Origin: Chitinophagales bacterium
GTDB lineage: Bacteria; Bacteroidota; Bacteroidia; Chitinophagales; CAIOSU01
NCBI GenBank assembly: GCA_018401955.1
Contig: JAGYJT010000006.1
Span: 36,702 to 100,701, forward strand
Length of the DNA stretch: 64,000 bases
Direction of reading: 5' to 3'
Shown: positions 17,234-25,892 of the stretch, piece after piece
Position numbering within the stretch: the stretch's first letter is position 1
How the letters are laid out: each line of letters opens with the position of its first letter
Position numbers and translations under genes: made by a program
Notes under the pieces: generated by a model
The model's database searches: none
What the model saw: only the letters and a program-made list of their open reading frames with translations
What the model was told of the DNA's origin: nothing

Positions 17234-17386
17234 GTTGTTCATCGCTTGGGTGATATTTGTGTGAGTATTCATTTCGGTTGCTAATCTATGACATAATAAC
17301 CCAATTGTCAATCTTTGGTTCAATTAGTTCTGTTAAATAATTTAGGTAAAACAGTGTTAGGTGTTGATAATCAACGAGAAAAATTA

Positions 17387-17803
17387 TTAAAAATTAGCGC
17401 CGCTAAATATACTCCATATAATAATGCCTATTAAAGCAAGCCCAATAGCCAACGGCACCCATATTTTACGCTTGGGCATACTTTCGTGGCCAGGAATGTA
17501 TTGGTCGTGTAGATATTTCCCCATAACCCACGATGTGGCTAAATTGATTGGGATGCCTACACCTCTGGGTATGTCAATTACAAATTGAAGCGCAACTAAT
17601 GCTACCATAAATGCAATGCTGCCTAATAATACTTTAATAGCAATATCGTTTTTACCGACTCTATTAAGGTTTTGATAAGCCATTATACCTCCAAAAATGG
17701 TGGAGAAAAAGAAGGTAAAACCCGCCACCGCACTACTGGAGTATATTTCTGGTGCTGGGGTTTCATCTATAGGTGCATCAAGTATAGTGTTGTGCTGTTC
17801 CAT
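17387..17803 (-). CDS. Small membrane protein of unknown function
   Basis: A 138-residue protein with a hydrophilic N-terminal tail and four hydrophobic segments: VAGFTFFFSTIFGGIMAY, IAIKVLLGSIAFMVALVALQF, a weaker IPINLATSWVMG, and WVPLAIGLALIGIIIWSIF. No family is recognised. It lies downstream of a T9SS cargo gene on the same strand with a 66-base gap and may be cotranscribed with it. Confidence 0.7.
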   Translation of the reverse strand: MEQHNTILDAPIDETPAPEIYSSSAVAGFTFFFSTIFGGIMAYQNLNRVGKNDIAIKVLLGSIAFMVALVALQFVIDIPRGVGIPINLATSWVMGKYLHDQYIPGHESMPKRKIWVPLAIGLALIGIIIWSIFSGANF

Positions 17804-17869
17804 GGTAGCCTTTTGGGCAAAGATATACCATTTGCCTTTTAGTTGTAATGTGTAAGCAAAGCAAAAGTA

Positions 17870-19714
17870 TTAATATACCAGCACCTTTTTACGAGAAATT
17901 GCTTTGCCGTTGATAGTTGTTAGTAGATACATGCCAGTACCTGTGCTAATTGGCAAGGTTAGCGTGTTACATACATTGCAACTGGCAACTACTTTGCCTG
18001 TAATATCGGTAACCGTTACATCAGTATGAGTTGAGAGGTTAATGGCGTTCCCTGCTTTTACTGGGTTAGGATAGAAGCTTACCTCATTGGTAGGTTCCAT
18101 AACTTCATTTAAGCCAACATACAAAGCACCTTTGTATCGGTGGCTCGAAAACCAGAACCAGTCGGGGTTATTGGTTACAAAGGCAACCAATTCCTGTGTT
18201 TGAAATTGTTGATAGGTTAGCGTTCTGCTCCAAACATCCGTTACTCCATCAATCCAAAGGATATCGGTATAATTATTAGAGTCTAATGATAGGGTTACAG
18301 CACTAGAATCTGGCGAGAAGCTGATATTTATGTAAGGCCTTAAATCATCAAACGGTAGTTGATTGTCAAAATATGGATAAAAACGATAGGTTAGGAACGA
18401 GTAATCTTGATTGATGGCAAACACCATGGTGTTGCTGTTATCCCAAACCCCCAACTTGGGCACACCATTGTCATTTGACAAATCAAAATTAGTGGAACCG
18501 ATGTTGCCAAAAGAGAGGGCGTTGTTAATTTCTGATATTGAGCTAGCATAGCGGTTTTGTAGCATAACCCCGCCGTTACCCATGGCAGTACTTTGCCCAA
18601 GCACATCATATAATCCCTTGCGAGTGGTTCTGATTGAATCGCCTGAAGATTGTATAAATACCTTGTAGCCGGTGTTAGGTTTTGCCCTACAGCCTCCATT
18701 ATCCCATAATGATTTTACCAAGGTGTCTTTATTGGCATACAAGTATTGAAGGTCGTGGGCTGTATTTACCCAAACCGAATCATCGGATTGATGGCCCAAA
18801 TGATTTGATTTGCTCAATACTTGCACGCTACTGGTTACCCATTTGGTACCATTAAAAGTTGCCGTAATTTCAAATTCTGAATCGGTATTACGGTTAAATA
18901 TGCCAATTTTCACAGTGTCTACTGCTGTTTGTATGGCTGCAATAGAATTTGGGTGGTAAAAATCGATAATATTATTGTCAAACGTATCTAGTGTGGTGTA
19001 GCTGCAAGTAGATTGGGGTGTGCCAGCCGGGCTTATGCCCCAAGCAGGGTCTGCAGCACTCCAATAAAAATTTGTATTGTGATTAGCTGATACCCAGTTA
19101 ACGGTAGGGTACGTAACGCCACCAGTTTGTTGGCTTCCAAGGAATGCATATCCCAGGTTGTTGGGCATTACATAAAACTCGTGTGGGTTGCCTATGCCAA
19201 AGGTATCAATTACCTCAAAATTTCTATCGCATACATAACCAACTACAGGTTTAATGCTGTAGTCTCGTATTTCGGCCCAAGTAAAAAGTTCTTCCTCTGG
19301 CCAATATCTAAAATTCCAAATAGGAAAATTTGACCCATCGGGTACTAAACGAAACGCAGCGGGTATCTTTTCATATACATCATATAGTACCATCATTTGC
19401 TCAAGTACAAATGGAGAGCTAGCAGCCCAAAGGCCATACCTTACTTTGGTTTGTGCTATCGCCTGGTCGTTATAGTTTATTTGAAACGGAAATATAACAC
19501 TGTTAGAGTCTTCTACAAGCGGTGCATAGATAGTTTGGGCATAAACTTGCGCATTTAAGCATACTGCTATCACTAGCATTATAACGTACTTGACGCAATT
19601 ATCTATAAAACTATTTTTGGCGCAAGGCGATGAGAAAATGCTTAGGCTAGTTGATAATGTTACATACGCTTTTGCCAAAGGGTTTTGGTACAAAAGCAAC
19701 ATTTGTTTTCCCAT
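17870..19714 (-). CDS. Secreted protein with type IX secretion (Por) sorting domain
   Basis: A protein of up to 614 residues. The C-terminal 75 residues are a T9SS type A sorting domain: SFYPNPVKAGNAINLS, VTVTDITGKVVASC, MYLLTTINGKAISRKKVLVY. A Sec signal core MLVIAVCLNAQVYA precedes Gln60, but it starts at residue 46 of the longest frame, so the true start is uncertain: either Met46 with a very short signal or an unrecognised start upstream. The mature body has beta-rich segments rich in Asn, Asp and Trp but no enzyme motif I can name. It would be exported by Sec and then carried across the outer membrane by the T9SS. Confidence 0.8.
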   Translation of the reverse strand: MGKQMLLLYQNPLAKAYVTLSTSLSIFSSPCAKNSFIDNCVKYVIMLVIAVCLNAQVYAQTIYAPLVEDSNSVIFPFQINYNDQAIAQTKVRYGLWAASSPFVLEQMMVLYDVYEKIPAAFRLVPDGSNFPIWNFRYWPEEELFTWAEIRDYSIKPVVGYVCDRNFEVIDTFGIGNPHEFYVMPNNLGYAFLGSQQTGGVTYPTVNWVSANHNTNFYWSAADPAWGISPAGTPQSTCSYTTLDTFDNNIIDFYHPNSIAAIQTAVDTVKIGIFNRNTDSEFEITATFNGTKWVTSSVQVLSKSNHLGHQSDDSVWVNTAHDLQYLYANKDTLVKSLWDNGGCRAKPNTGYKVFIQSSGDSIRTTRKGLYDVLGQSTAMGNGGVMLQNRYASSISEINNALSFGNIGSTNFDLSNDNGVPKLGVWDNSNTMVFAINQDYSFLTYRFYPYFDNQLPFDDLRPYINISFSPDSSAVTLSLDSNNYTDILWIDGVTDVWSRTLTYQQFQTQELVAFVTNNPDWFWFSSHRYKGALYVGLNEVMEPTNEVSFYPNPVKAGNAINLSTHTDVTVTDITGKVVASCNVCNTLTLPISTGTGMYLLTTINGKAISRKKVLVY

Positions 19715-19950
19715 AGTAGATAATAATGAGTCAAAGGTACGCAGCCCAAGGAAATATGGCCTGAAAACTCATTAAATTTTGATTAAAATAACCAGGGTTA
19801 ACTGTCTGAAATTCAGTAATTTAGGTTGCAGTTTGTGCTTTAAAATAGACAGTCATAACGTATCAAAATAATCAGCATAATCATATTGGTGATTTGCAAT
19901 GCGGTATGATTGTATAAAATAGCCGTTGCATAGCTATTAGTTAAACGGTG

Positions 19951-20547
19951 CTACTGGTCTCTTTGTACCCAACCTTCATAAATGCCATCCATAGTCTCAG
20001 TAGATAGTTGTGGAGCATGGTAAAGCCCTGTTTCAATACGTTGGCGCATTACCTCAAACACACTCACAGCACATGCTACCGAAATATTGAGGCTCTGCAC
20101 CATGCCCTGCATCGGGATAATGAAATTGCCATCGGCATACTCCAATATTTCAGCTGATAAGCCTAAACGCTCGTTGCCAAACAACAAAGCTACCGAGCCG
20201 GTTAAGTTTAGGTTATATAAACTAACGGCATCTTGGCTTAGGTGGGTAGCATAGACCTTATCGTACTTAGCCTTTACGGCGGTCATACAATCGGCAATGT
20301 TTTCAAAAGTATGTAGGTCAACCCACTTTTTTGCGCCAGCAGAGCTACGTTTACCCAATTTAGTAATGGGCGGGGTAAGGGTGTTAACCACATATACCTC
20401 CATAATACCCACGGCATCGCAACTGCGCATTACAGCCGATAGGTTGTGCGGGTCGTGAACGTCTTCGAGCACAACGGTAACATTTGGTTGCCGTTGCGAC
20501 AAAACTTTCCGCATTTTTTGTTGTCTTATACTTAGTGTATCATCCAT
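19951..20547 (-). CDS. trmH: tRNA (guanosine-2'-O-)-methyltransferase, SpoU/TrmH family
   Basis: A 198-residue SPOUT methyltransferase. Motif 1 is LEDVHDPHNLSAVMRSCDAVG with the catalytic Arg, motif 2 is ALLFGNERLGLS and motif 3 is IPMQGMVQSLNISVACAVSVFEV, forming the knotted SAM site. The short N-terminal extension with MRKVLSQRQPNVTVVLED and the length fit TrmH, which methylates G18 in the tRNA D-loop, rather than rRNA methyltransferase RlmB. It is transcribed away from the asmA-like gene, from which it is separated by 49 bases. Confidence 0.88.
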   Translation of the reverse strand: MDDTLSIRQQKMRKVLSQRQPNVTVVLEDVHDPHNLSAVMRSCDAVGIMEVYVVNTLTPPITKLGKRSSAGAKKWVDLHTFENIADCMTAVKAKYDKVYATHLSQDAVSLYNLNLTGSVALLFGNERLGLSAEILEYADGNFIIPMQGMVQSLNISVACAVSVFEVMRQRIETGLYHAPQLSTETMDGIYEGWVQRDQ

Positions 20548-20596
20548 TCGTTTGTAAAACTAAACAGAATGGTATCTTTATAAAAACTTTTCCACT

Positions 20597-23281
20597 ATGT
20601 TACGTAAGCTTCTATTAGGCTTTTTAATTTTTATCGTGTTGTTGGTAGGTGCTTTAGCCGCAGTGCCGTTTATTTTTAAGGACCAATTGCTGGCGTTTGC
20701 CAAAACCCAGATAAACACATATCTCACCGCCACGGTCGATTTTGATGAGTTTGGTGTCTCGGTTTTCAAAGATTTTCCTAACATCAGTCTCACCCTAGGT
20801 GATGTATCGGTAATTAACGGCGCCCCTTTTGAGGGCGATACCTTAGCGGGTATAAAAGACGTTACTGTTAGCCTCGACATAATGAGCGTTATCAAAGGCG
20901 ACCAATATGTTATCCGTAACGTGGCGCTTACCCAACCGCGCATAAAGGTTAAGGTGTTAAAAGACGGCACGGCCAACTATGACATAATGAAACCTAGCGA
21001 TGCGGCTGATACCACTAGCGGCGGTGCTACCCCGGCCATCGAAATAAATGGTTACAGCATTACCAAAGGCTATATTTTATATGACGATAAGGCAGGGGAT
21101 ATGTATGCGGAGATTGTTGACCTAGACCATAAGGGTAGCGGCGATTTTGCACAAGATATTGTTGACCTTTCAACCACTACCAGCATTAAAGCCCTAACCG
21201 TGAAGACCGGTGGTGTGGCCTACCTGAGCAAAGCCGAACTGGAAGCAAAGCTTGACCTGAACCTTGATTTGCCGAACAGCAAATATACTTTTAAAGAAAA
21301 CACCGTAAGGCTTAACCAATTGGAGCTGGCCTTCAACGGCTGGTTGCAATTGCTTGCAAATGAGGCTATGGATTTGGATGTGAGCTTTGATGCCAAGAAA
21401 ACAGAGTTTAAGAACATCCTTTCGCTGTTGCCGGCCATATATGCCAAAGATTTTGAGCAAGTGCAAACCAGCGGTAGCTTGGTGCTGCGTGGCTATGCCA
21501 AAGGCAAATTGGAAGGTGAAAGCTATCCAGCCTTTGCCTTGGAATTGGGTGTAGACAATGCCAGTTTCAAATACCCAGATTTGCCTGTTGGGGTAAGTGC
21601 TATAAACATTGATGCCAGCGTAAAATCGCCGGGCGGTAGTTTGGATAGAACGGTAGTTGATGTGCCAAAGTTTGATTTTGTAGCAGGTACCGATCCGTTT
21701 AAAATGAAGATAAATGTGCGTACCCCAATTTCAGACCCTAATATTGATGCTAGCCTAAAGGGCAAAATCAATTTGGATAACGTAAAGAACTTTTACCCAA
21801 TGGCGCAGGGCGAAAGCCTATCTGGCCTATTGGATATGGATGTAACGGCTGAGGGTAGGCTTAGTGCCATTGAGGCAGAGAAGTATCAAAACTTTGATGC
21901 CCAGGGTAGTATTGCCATTACCAATTTGAGGTATGCTAGCCCTGACGTGCCTAAGCCCGTATCGGTTGATGCACTTAACATGACCTTTACGCCGCAAGTG
22001 GTAACCTTGGATAAGTTGGTTGCTAAAATTGGCAGAAGTGATATTGATGCGGTTGGCAGGCTCGATAATTTACTAAATTACCTATTTGCCGGTGAGGTGC
22101 TTAAAGGTAGCCTAACCTTAAACTCGAAGTTGTTGGATTTGAACGAGTTTATGACCGAGGAAACTACTACCACAACCACCACTACCACCGACGGTGACGG
22201 CAGCACCAGCACTACTATGGAAACTACCGGTGCCGATGTGCCCGATGATTTAGATTTTACCCTAAACGCAACAATGGCCAGGGTTATTTATGATAACATC
22301 GAGATTAAGGGTGCTAGTGCCAAATTTACGGTAAAGAACGAAACGGTAACCATTACTGATTTGAAAGCCAATATTTTGGATGGGGCTCTGGCTCTTGATG
22401 GTACTTACTCCACTTACCAGACCGAAAGGCCAGCGCTTGACTTCAAGTTTAAATTTATGAACGTTGATGTGCAGCAGGCGTTCAAAACCTTCAATTCGGT
22501 GCAGCAAATTATGCCTATTGCCGACCAGATAAGTGGCAAGTTTAGTACCCAGTTTGATATGAAGGGCTTTTTGGGCGACGATTTATCGCCTGACTTAAAT
22601 ACCTTATTGGGCGAGGGTACTGTTGAGTTGACCAATGCAAAGCTTACTGGTAGTGATGTACTGAATAATTTGGCGGATAAATTTAAGTTGCCACAATTAA
22701 AGTCGATTGATATACCTAAGTCTTGGACCATTGTGAAACTGGTAAATGGTAAGATTTTTGTTGAGCCGTTTGACTTTAAGTACCAAGATATAGCCATGAC
22801 TATTGCCGGTTCGCACAGCCTGTTAAACGTGATGGACTACGGTGTACTGATGGATGTGCCGAGCAACAAAATGGGCCCAGCCAAAGGTATGGTTGATGGT
22901 TTATTAGCCCAATCGCCAATACCGGGTATTACACCAACCTCGTTGCCAGATATGTTGCGCTTTAAGGTTGGTATAACGGGTGATATGGCGAAACCAAAGA
23001 TTGATGTAAAGCTACTAGGCTCCGGCGGTTCTACCAGTCCGGTTAAAGATTTGGTAAACGACCAGGTGGATAAGGTTAAGGAAGAGTTTGACAAACAAAA
23101 GGACGAGGCCATTAAACAAGCAGAGGATGCCAAGCGTAAAGCTGAAGAAGAAGCCCAAAGGCAGCTTGATGAGGCTAAGCGCAAAGCCGACGAAGCTAAA
23201 AAGAAAGCCGAAGAAGAGGCTAAAAAGAAGGCTAAGGAAGAGGCTGATAAGCTAAAAGATAAGATTAAGACGCCTTGGTAA
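20597..23281 (+). CDS. AsmA-family protein
   Basis: An 894-residue protein with a single N-terminal membrane segment (KLLLGFLIFIVLLVGALAAVPFIF) and a long beta-rich periplasmic body, as in AsmA/TamB-like proteins of the repeating beta-groove superfamily involved in outer-membrane biogenesis and lipid transport. Features include DEFGVSVFKDFPNISLTLGDVSV near the N-terminus, a Thr-rich linker with a run of eight Thr near residue 520, and a C-terminal coiled coil of about 85 residues built from Lys/Glu/Ala repeats (EEAKKKAKEEADKLKDKIK). The coiled-coil tail is unusual for the family and may anchor or oligomerise the protein. A terminator follows. Confidence 0.85.
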   Translation: MLRKLLLGFLIFIVLLVGALAAVPFIFKDQLLAFAKTQINTYLTATVDFDEFGVSVFKDFPNISLTLGDVSVINGAPFEGDTLAGIKDVTVSLDIMSVIKGDQYVIRNVALTQPRIKVKVLKDGTANYDIMKPSDAADTTSGGATPAIEINGYSITKGYILYDDKAGDMYAEIVDLDHKGSGDFAQDIVDLSTTTSIKALTVKTGGVAYLSKAELEAKLDLNLDLPNSKYTFKENTVRLNQLELAFNGWLQLLANEAMDLDVSFDAKKTEFKNILSLLPAIYAKDFEQVQTSGSLVLRGYAKGKLEGESYPAFALELGVDNASFKYPDLPVGVSAINIDASVKSPGGSLDRTVVDVPKFDFVAGTDPFKMKINVRTPISDPNIDASLKGKINLDNVKNFYPMAQGESLSGLLDMDVTAEGRLSAIEAEKYQNFDAQGSIAITNLRYASPDVPKPVSVDALNMTFTPQVVTLDKLVAKIGRSDIDAVGRLDNLLNYLFAGEVLKGSLTLNSKLLDLNEFMTEETTTTTTTTTDGDGSTSTTMETTGADVPDDLDFTLNATMARVIYDNIEIKGASAKFTVKNETVTITDLKANILDGALALDGTYSTYQTERPALDFKFKFMNVDVQQAFKTFNSVQQIMPIADQISGKFSTQFDMKGFLGDDLSPDLNTLLGEGTVELTNAKLTGSDVLNNLADKFKLPQLKSIDIPKSWTIVKLVNGKIFVEPFDFKYQDIAMTIAGSHSLLNVMDYGVLMDVPSNKMGPAKGMVDGLLAQSPIPGITPTSLPDMLRFKVGITGDMAKPKIDVKLLGSGGSTSPVKDLVNDQVDKVKEEFDKQKDEAIKQAEDAKRKAEEEAQRQLDEAKRKADEAKKKAEEEAKKKAKEEADKLKDKIKTPW

Positions 23282-23484
23282 AGGCTGGTTTTCCGTCATA
23301 GCTGAGGAAGGAAATGCTGTAGCAACCGACTGACGAAGTAACTATTCTTACTGCTTTTGCACAGAATGCCATCTGGTCGTGAGCACCTTTCATCGACTCA
23401 GGGGATTGCTTCAAGTCCTTGTTGGCCTGGAGTTTAGCTAGGTTTAGTGTGGACTTTCGCAATGACGGTGTGTTAAAATTAAAA

Positions 23485-23515
23485 ATGCCCCCGCGGATTC
23501 GTGGGGGCATTTTTT
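23485..23515 (+). terminator. Bidirectional intrinsic terminator
   Basis: ATGCCCCC (23485-23492) and GGGGGCAT (23503-23510) form the stem, followed by TTTTT on the plus strand and preceded by AAAAA, which gives a T run on the minus strand. It can end both the AsmA-like transcript and the convergent phosphonate-side transcript. Confidence 0.85.
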
Positions 23516-23549
23516 ATAATGTTTGCTGAGTTAAATCAGCTTAATATGC

Positions 23550-23726
23550 TTATTGAAAAAGGAAGGCAAAAATATACTGGTGCTGCCAATCGCCGAAGTG
23601 AATATTGTATGATGCAAAGCTTGGGTATTCGGCAAGTATAGCTTTGGTAATGGCTATACTCCAGCTACCCAAAACGGCCAGCATAATGAATATGTAAGTG
23701 GGTGTTTGTTTCAAATGTTTTTTCAT
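23550..23726 (-). CDS. Small single-pass membrane protein, hypothetical
   Basis: A 58-residue ORF starting MKKHLKQTPTYIF and carrying one hydrophobic helix (YIFIMLAVLGSWSIAITKAI), ending QHQYIFAFLFQ. A longer form from 23786 (78 residues) begins almost at the phnW stop, but the charged MKKHLKQ start is more natural. It lies between phnW and a terminator on the same strand, so it is probably transcribed as the end of the phnX-phnW unit. No family is recognised. Confidence 0.5.
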   Translation of the reverse strand: MKKHLKQTPTYIFIMLAVLGSWSIAITKAILAEYPSFASYNIHFGDWQHQYIFAFLFQ

Positions 23727-23787
23727 CGCATTGTGGTTTACCCTTACTAAACGATTAAATATACCAAATAGTTGCCTTGCTATCAAA

Positions 23788-24918
23788 TTACCCTTTCAAA
23801 TTTACACCCATTTCCAACAAAACATCTTGAATGGCAGCTAATAAACCACGAATGTCAACCTCGGTTATGTGGCCTATGTTGCCAATACGGAAACAATCTA
23901 CTTGACTCAATTTGCCTGGGTAGATAACGTAATCCATATTGTTCAACAGCTCATAAAATCGTTTGAAATCGAAATTGGGGTCGGTTGGGTACAAAAATGA
24001 GCTGATGATGTAACCTTGTTTCTCTGGTGCTAAATATTCTTTAAAACCCAGTTCGCGCATGCCAGCAACCAACAAGTTGTAGTTAGCTTGGTAGCGGGCA
24101 CTGCGGCCAGCCACACTACCTTCGGCGGTATGTTCTTTTATAGCTTGCGCAAAAGCCAATATGGTATGCGTAGGTGGTGTAAAACGGAACTGGCCATTTT
24201 GCTCCAAACCTTCCCACTGAGCGTATAAATCTAGGCTTAGGCTGCGGGCATTGCCTTTGCAGGCATCCAATGCATCCTTTTTGATGATAGAGAAACTAAA
24301 GCCTGGCACACCCTCAATACACTTGTTAGAAGACGAAACCAAGAAATCTATTTGGTAATCGGTAATGTTGGTAGGCACCGCACCAAAGCTGCTCATGGCA
24401 TCTACAATATAGTTTTTGCCATATTTTTTCACCACCTCGCCAATGGCCTTTATCGGGTTGAAAATACCGCTAGTAGTTTCGCAATGCACCACCACGGCGT
24501 GGGTAATACCTGGGTTTTGTGCAAGGGTGCTATCTATCTCTTCTAAAGACGGATATTCATCTTCGGCATATTTTAGTACCGTTTTGGTTATGCCGTGTAC
24601 ATCGGCCATTTTGGCTATACGATCGCCATAAGCACCATTGATGATAACCAACAGGTGCCCGCCAACCTTGGGCAATGCAGATGATATAACCGATTCGACA
24701 CCAAAAGTGCCCGAGCCCTGCATCAACACCGACTCATAACCTTGGGCTTGGCTTACCTCACCCATTTCTAGCAAAGCATTACGCACTTGCTTTACGGTAT
24801 TAATAAACTCAATATCGCGAGAACCTAGGTCGCGAAGCATCGCCTGCTTTACAGTCATGCTGGTGGTAAGCGGACCAGGGGTAAATAGTAATTTATCTTT
24901 GGTAAGAGTGTTTTCCAT
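23788..24918 (-). CDS. phnW: 2-aminoethylphosphonate--pyruvate transaminase
   Basis: A 376-residue class V PLP aminotransferase. The start LLFTPGPLTTSMTVKQAMLRDLGSR is characteristic of PhnW, as are MQGSGTFGVESV, HCETTSGIFNP, DAMSSFGAVP and the PLP lysine in SSSNKCIEGVPGFSF (K199). It converts 2-aminoethylphosphonate and pyruvate to phosphonoacetaldehyde and alanine. The phosphonatase-like gene directly upstream on the same strand would cleave that product, so the pair gives a complete route for using this phosphonate as phosphorus and carbon source. The reverse, biosynthetic direction is less likely because no PEP mutase or decarboxylase is nearby. Confidence 0.92.
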   Translation of the reverse strand: MENTLTKDKLLFTPGPLTTSMTVKQAMLRDLGSRDIEFINTVKQVRNALLEMGEVSQAQGYESVLMQGSGTFGVESVISSALPKVGGHLLVIINGAYGDRIAKMADVHGITKTVLKYAEDEYPSLEEIDSTLAQNPGITHAVVVHCETTSGIFNPIKAIGEVVKKYGKNYIVDAMSSFGAVPTNITDYQIDFLVSSSNKCIEGVPGFSFSIIKKDALDACKGNARSLSLDLYAQWEGLEQNGQFRFTPPTHTILAFAQAIKEHTAEGSVAGRSARYQANYNLLVAGMRELGFKEYLAPEKQGYIISSFLYPTDPNFDFKRFYELLNNMDYVIYPGKLSQVDCFRIGNIGHITEVDIRGLLAAIQDVLLEMGVNLKG

Positions 24919-24972
24919 TGTGTTTGGTTGATTAGTTGATTGGTTAATTAGTTATTGGTTAATTCGTTAAAA

Positions 24973-25671
24973 CTAATCTACCAATACACCAGCAACCAAC
25001 GCAGGCACTTCATTGATGCTATTCAGTATGTGTGTGTGGGGGTGTGCCTCTAGTTCGGCACGGGTACATGCACCGCTCAACACGCCAATGTTAAAGCTGG
25101 TATTGCTGTTGTGCCCTTCGTTTAGGTCGGCAGGGGTATCGCCAACTTTGGCAACCGCCTTAGGGTCGGTAATACCGAATGCGGCCATGGCTTTTTGTAT
25201 CATGTGGGCAGCTGGGCGGCCTTGTGGCACCTCGTCGCTGGCTACGCTAATGTCAATTAAGCCATCACGTTCCCAACCAAGGCGCTCAATAATGGTATCT
25301 ATAATATCACGGCTAAAACCGCTATCAATAGCCACTTTAATACCAGCAGCCTTTAGTGCACGAAAAACATCACTAGCGCCGTCAATTTCCTTCACTCGAG
25401 GGTCGTTTTTGTAAAAATTGATCGTTTCTGCTAAAAATACATCATGCAGCTCGTTTACATATTCATCGGTAATGGTGCTGTGGTCGGTCAATTTGCTTTC
25501 CAACACCAAACGGATAGCCAAAGGCTTTTGTAGTCCCATTACGGCATTAATATCGTCGCGGGTTATGGGCAAGCCAGTGCTTTTAAGGGCAGCTTGAAAG
25601 CAAATATTTACATCATCATTGTCATGTACGGTAGTACCGGCCATGTCGAACATTACCATTTGAATTTTCAT
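24973..25671 (-). CDS. Phosphonatase (PhnX)-like HAD hydrolase
   Basis: A 232-residue HAD-superfamily protein starting MKIQMVMFDMAGTTV; a longer frame extends upstream into intergenic DNA and is rejected. The catalytic Asp is D9 in MFDMAGTT, with IDSGFSRDI as motif II and VGDTPADLNEG as the acidic motif IV. The cap segment contains MGLQK, aligning with the MGLLK of phosphonoacetaldehyde hydrolase that carries the Schiff-base Lys (K49 here). It probably splits phosphonoacetaldehyde into acetaldehyde and phosphate. It could instead belong to the related phosphonatase-like group whose substrate is less certain. It is cotranscribed with phnW. Confidence 0.82.
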   Translation of the reverse strand: MKIQMVMFDMAGTTVHDNDDVNICFQAALKSTGLPITRDDINAVMGLQKPLAIRLVLESKLTDHSTITDEYVNELHDVFLAETINFYKNDPRVKEIDGASDVFRALKAAGIKVAIDSGFSRDIIDTIIERLGWERDGLIDISVASDEVPQGRPAAHMIQKAMAAFGITDPKAVAKVGDTPADLNEGHNSNTSFNIGVLSGACTRAELEAHPHTHILNSINEVPALVAGVLVD

Positions 25672-25878
25672 GTTAGAGGAGGGTTTGTTTGTTGTACTGC
25701 AAAGATAAGTAGTCCATAGTCGATTGCCCATCCTTGAAGGGAAAAATAATGAACACTTAATAGTAATTACCCACATGCCAAGTGATTTAACATTTTTTAT
25801 TTCAAATTTCTCATTTAGGTAAAACCTAATTTTTGTTTTTTGAAGTCTTGTGTCTTGAGTCTTGTGTCTAAAAATGAT

Positions 25879-25886
25879 TAATTTTG
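25879..25886 (+). promoter_or_regulatory. Bacteroidota -7 promoter element for dnaX
   Basis: TAATTTTG matches the TAnnTTTG -7 consensus of Bacteroidota sigma-ABfr promoters and ends 6 bases before the dnaX ATG at 25893, implying a nearly leaderless transcript. Confidence 0.5.
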
Positions 25887-25892
25887 CACTCA

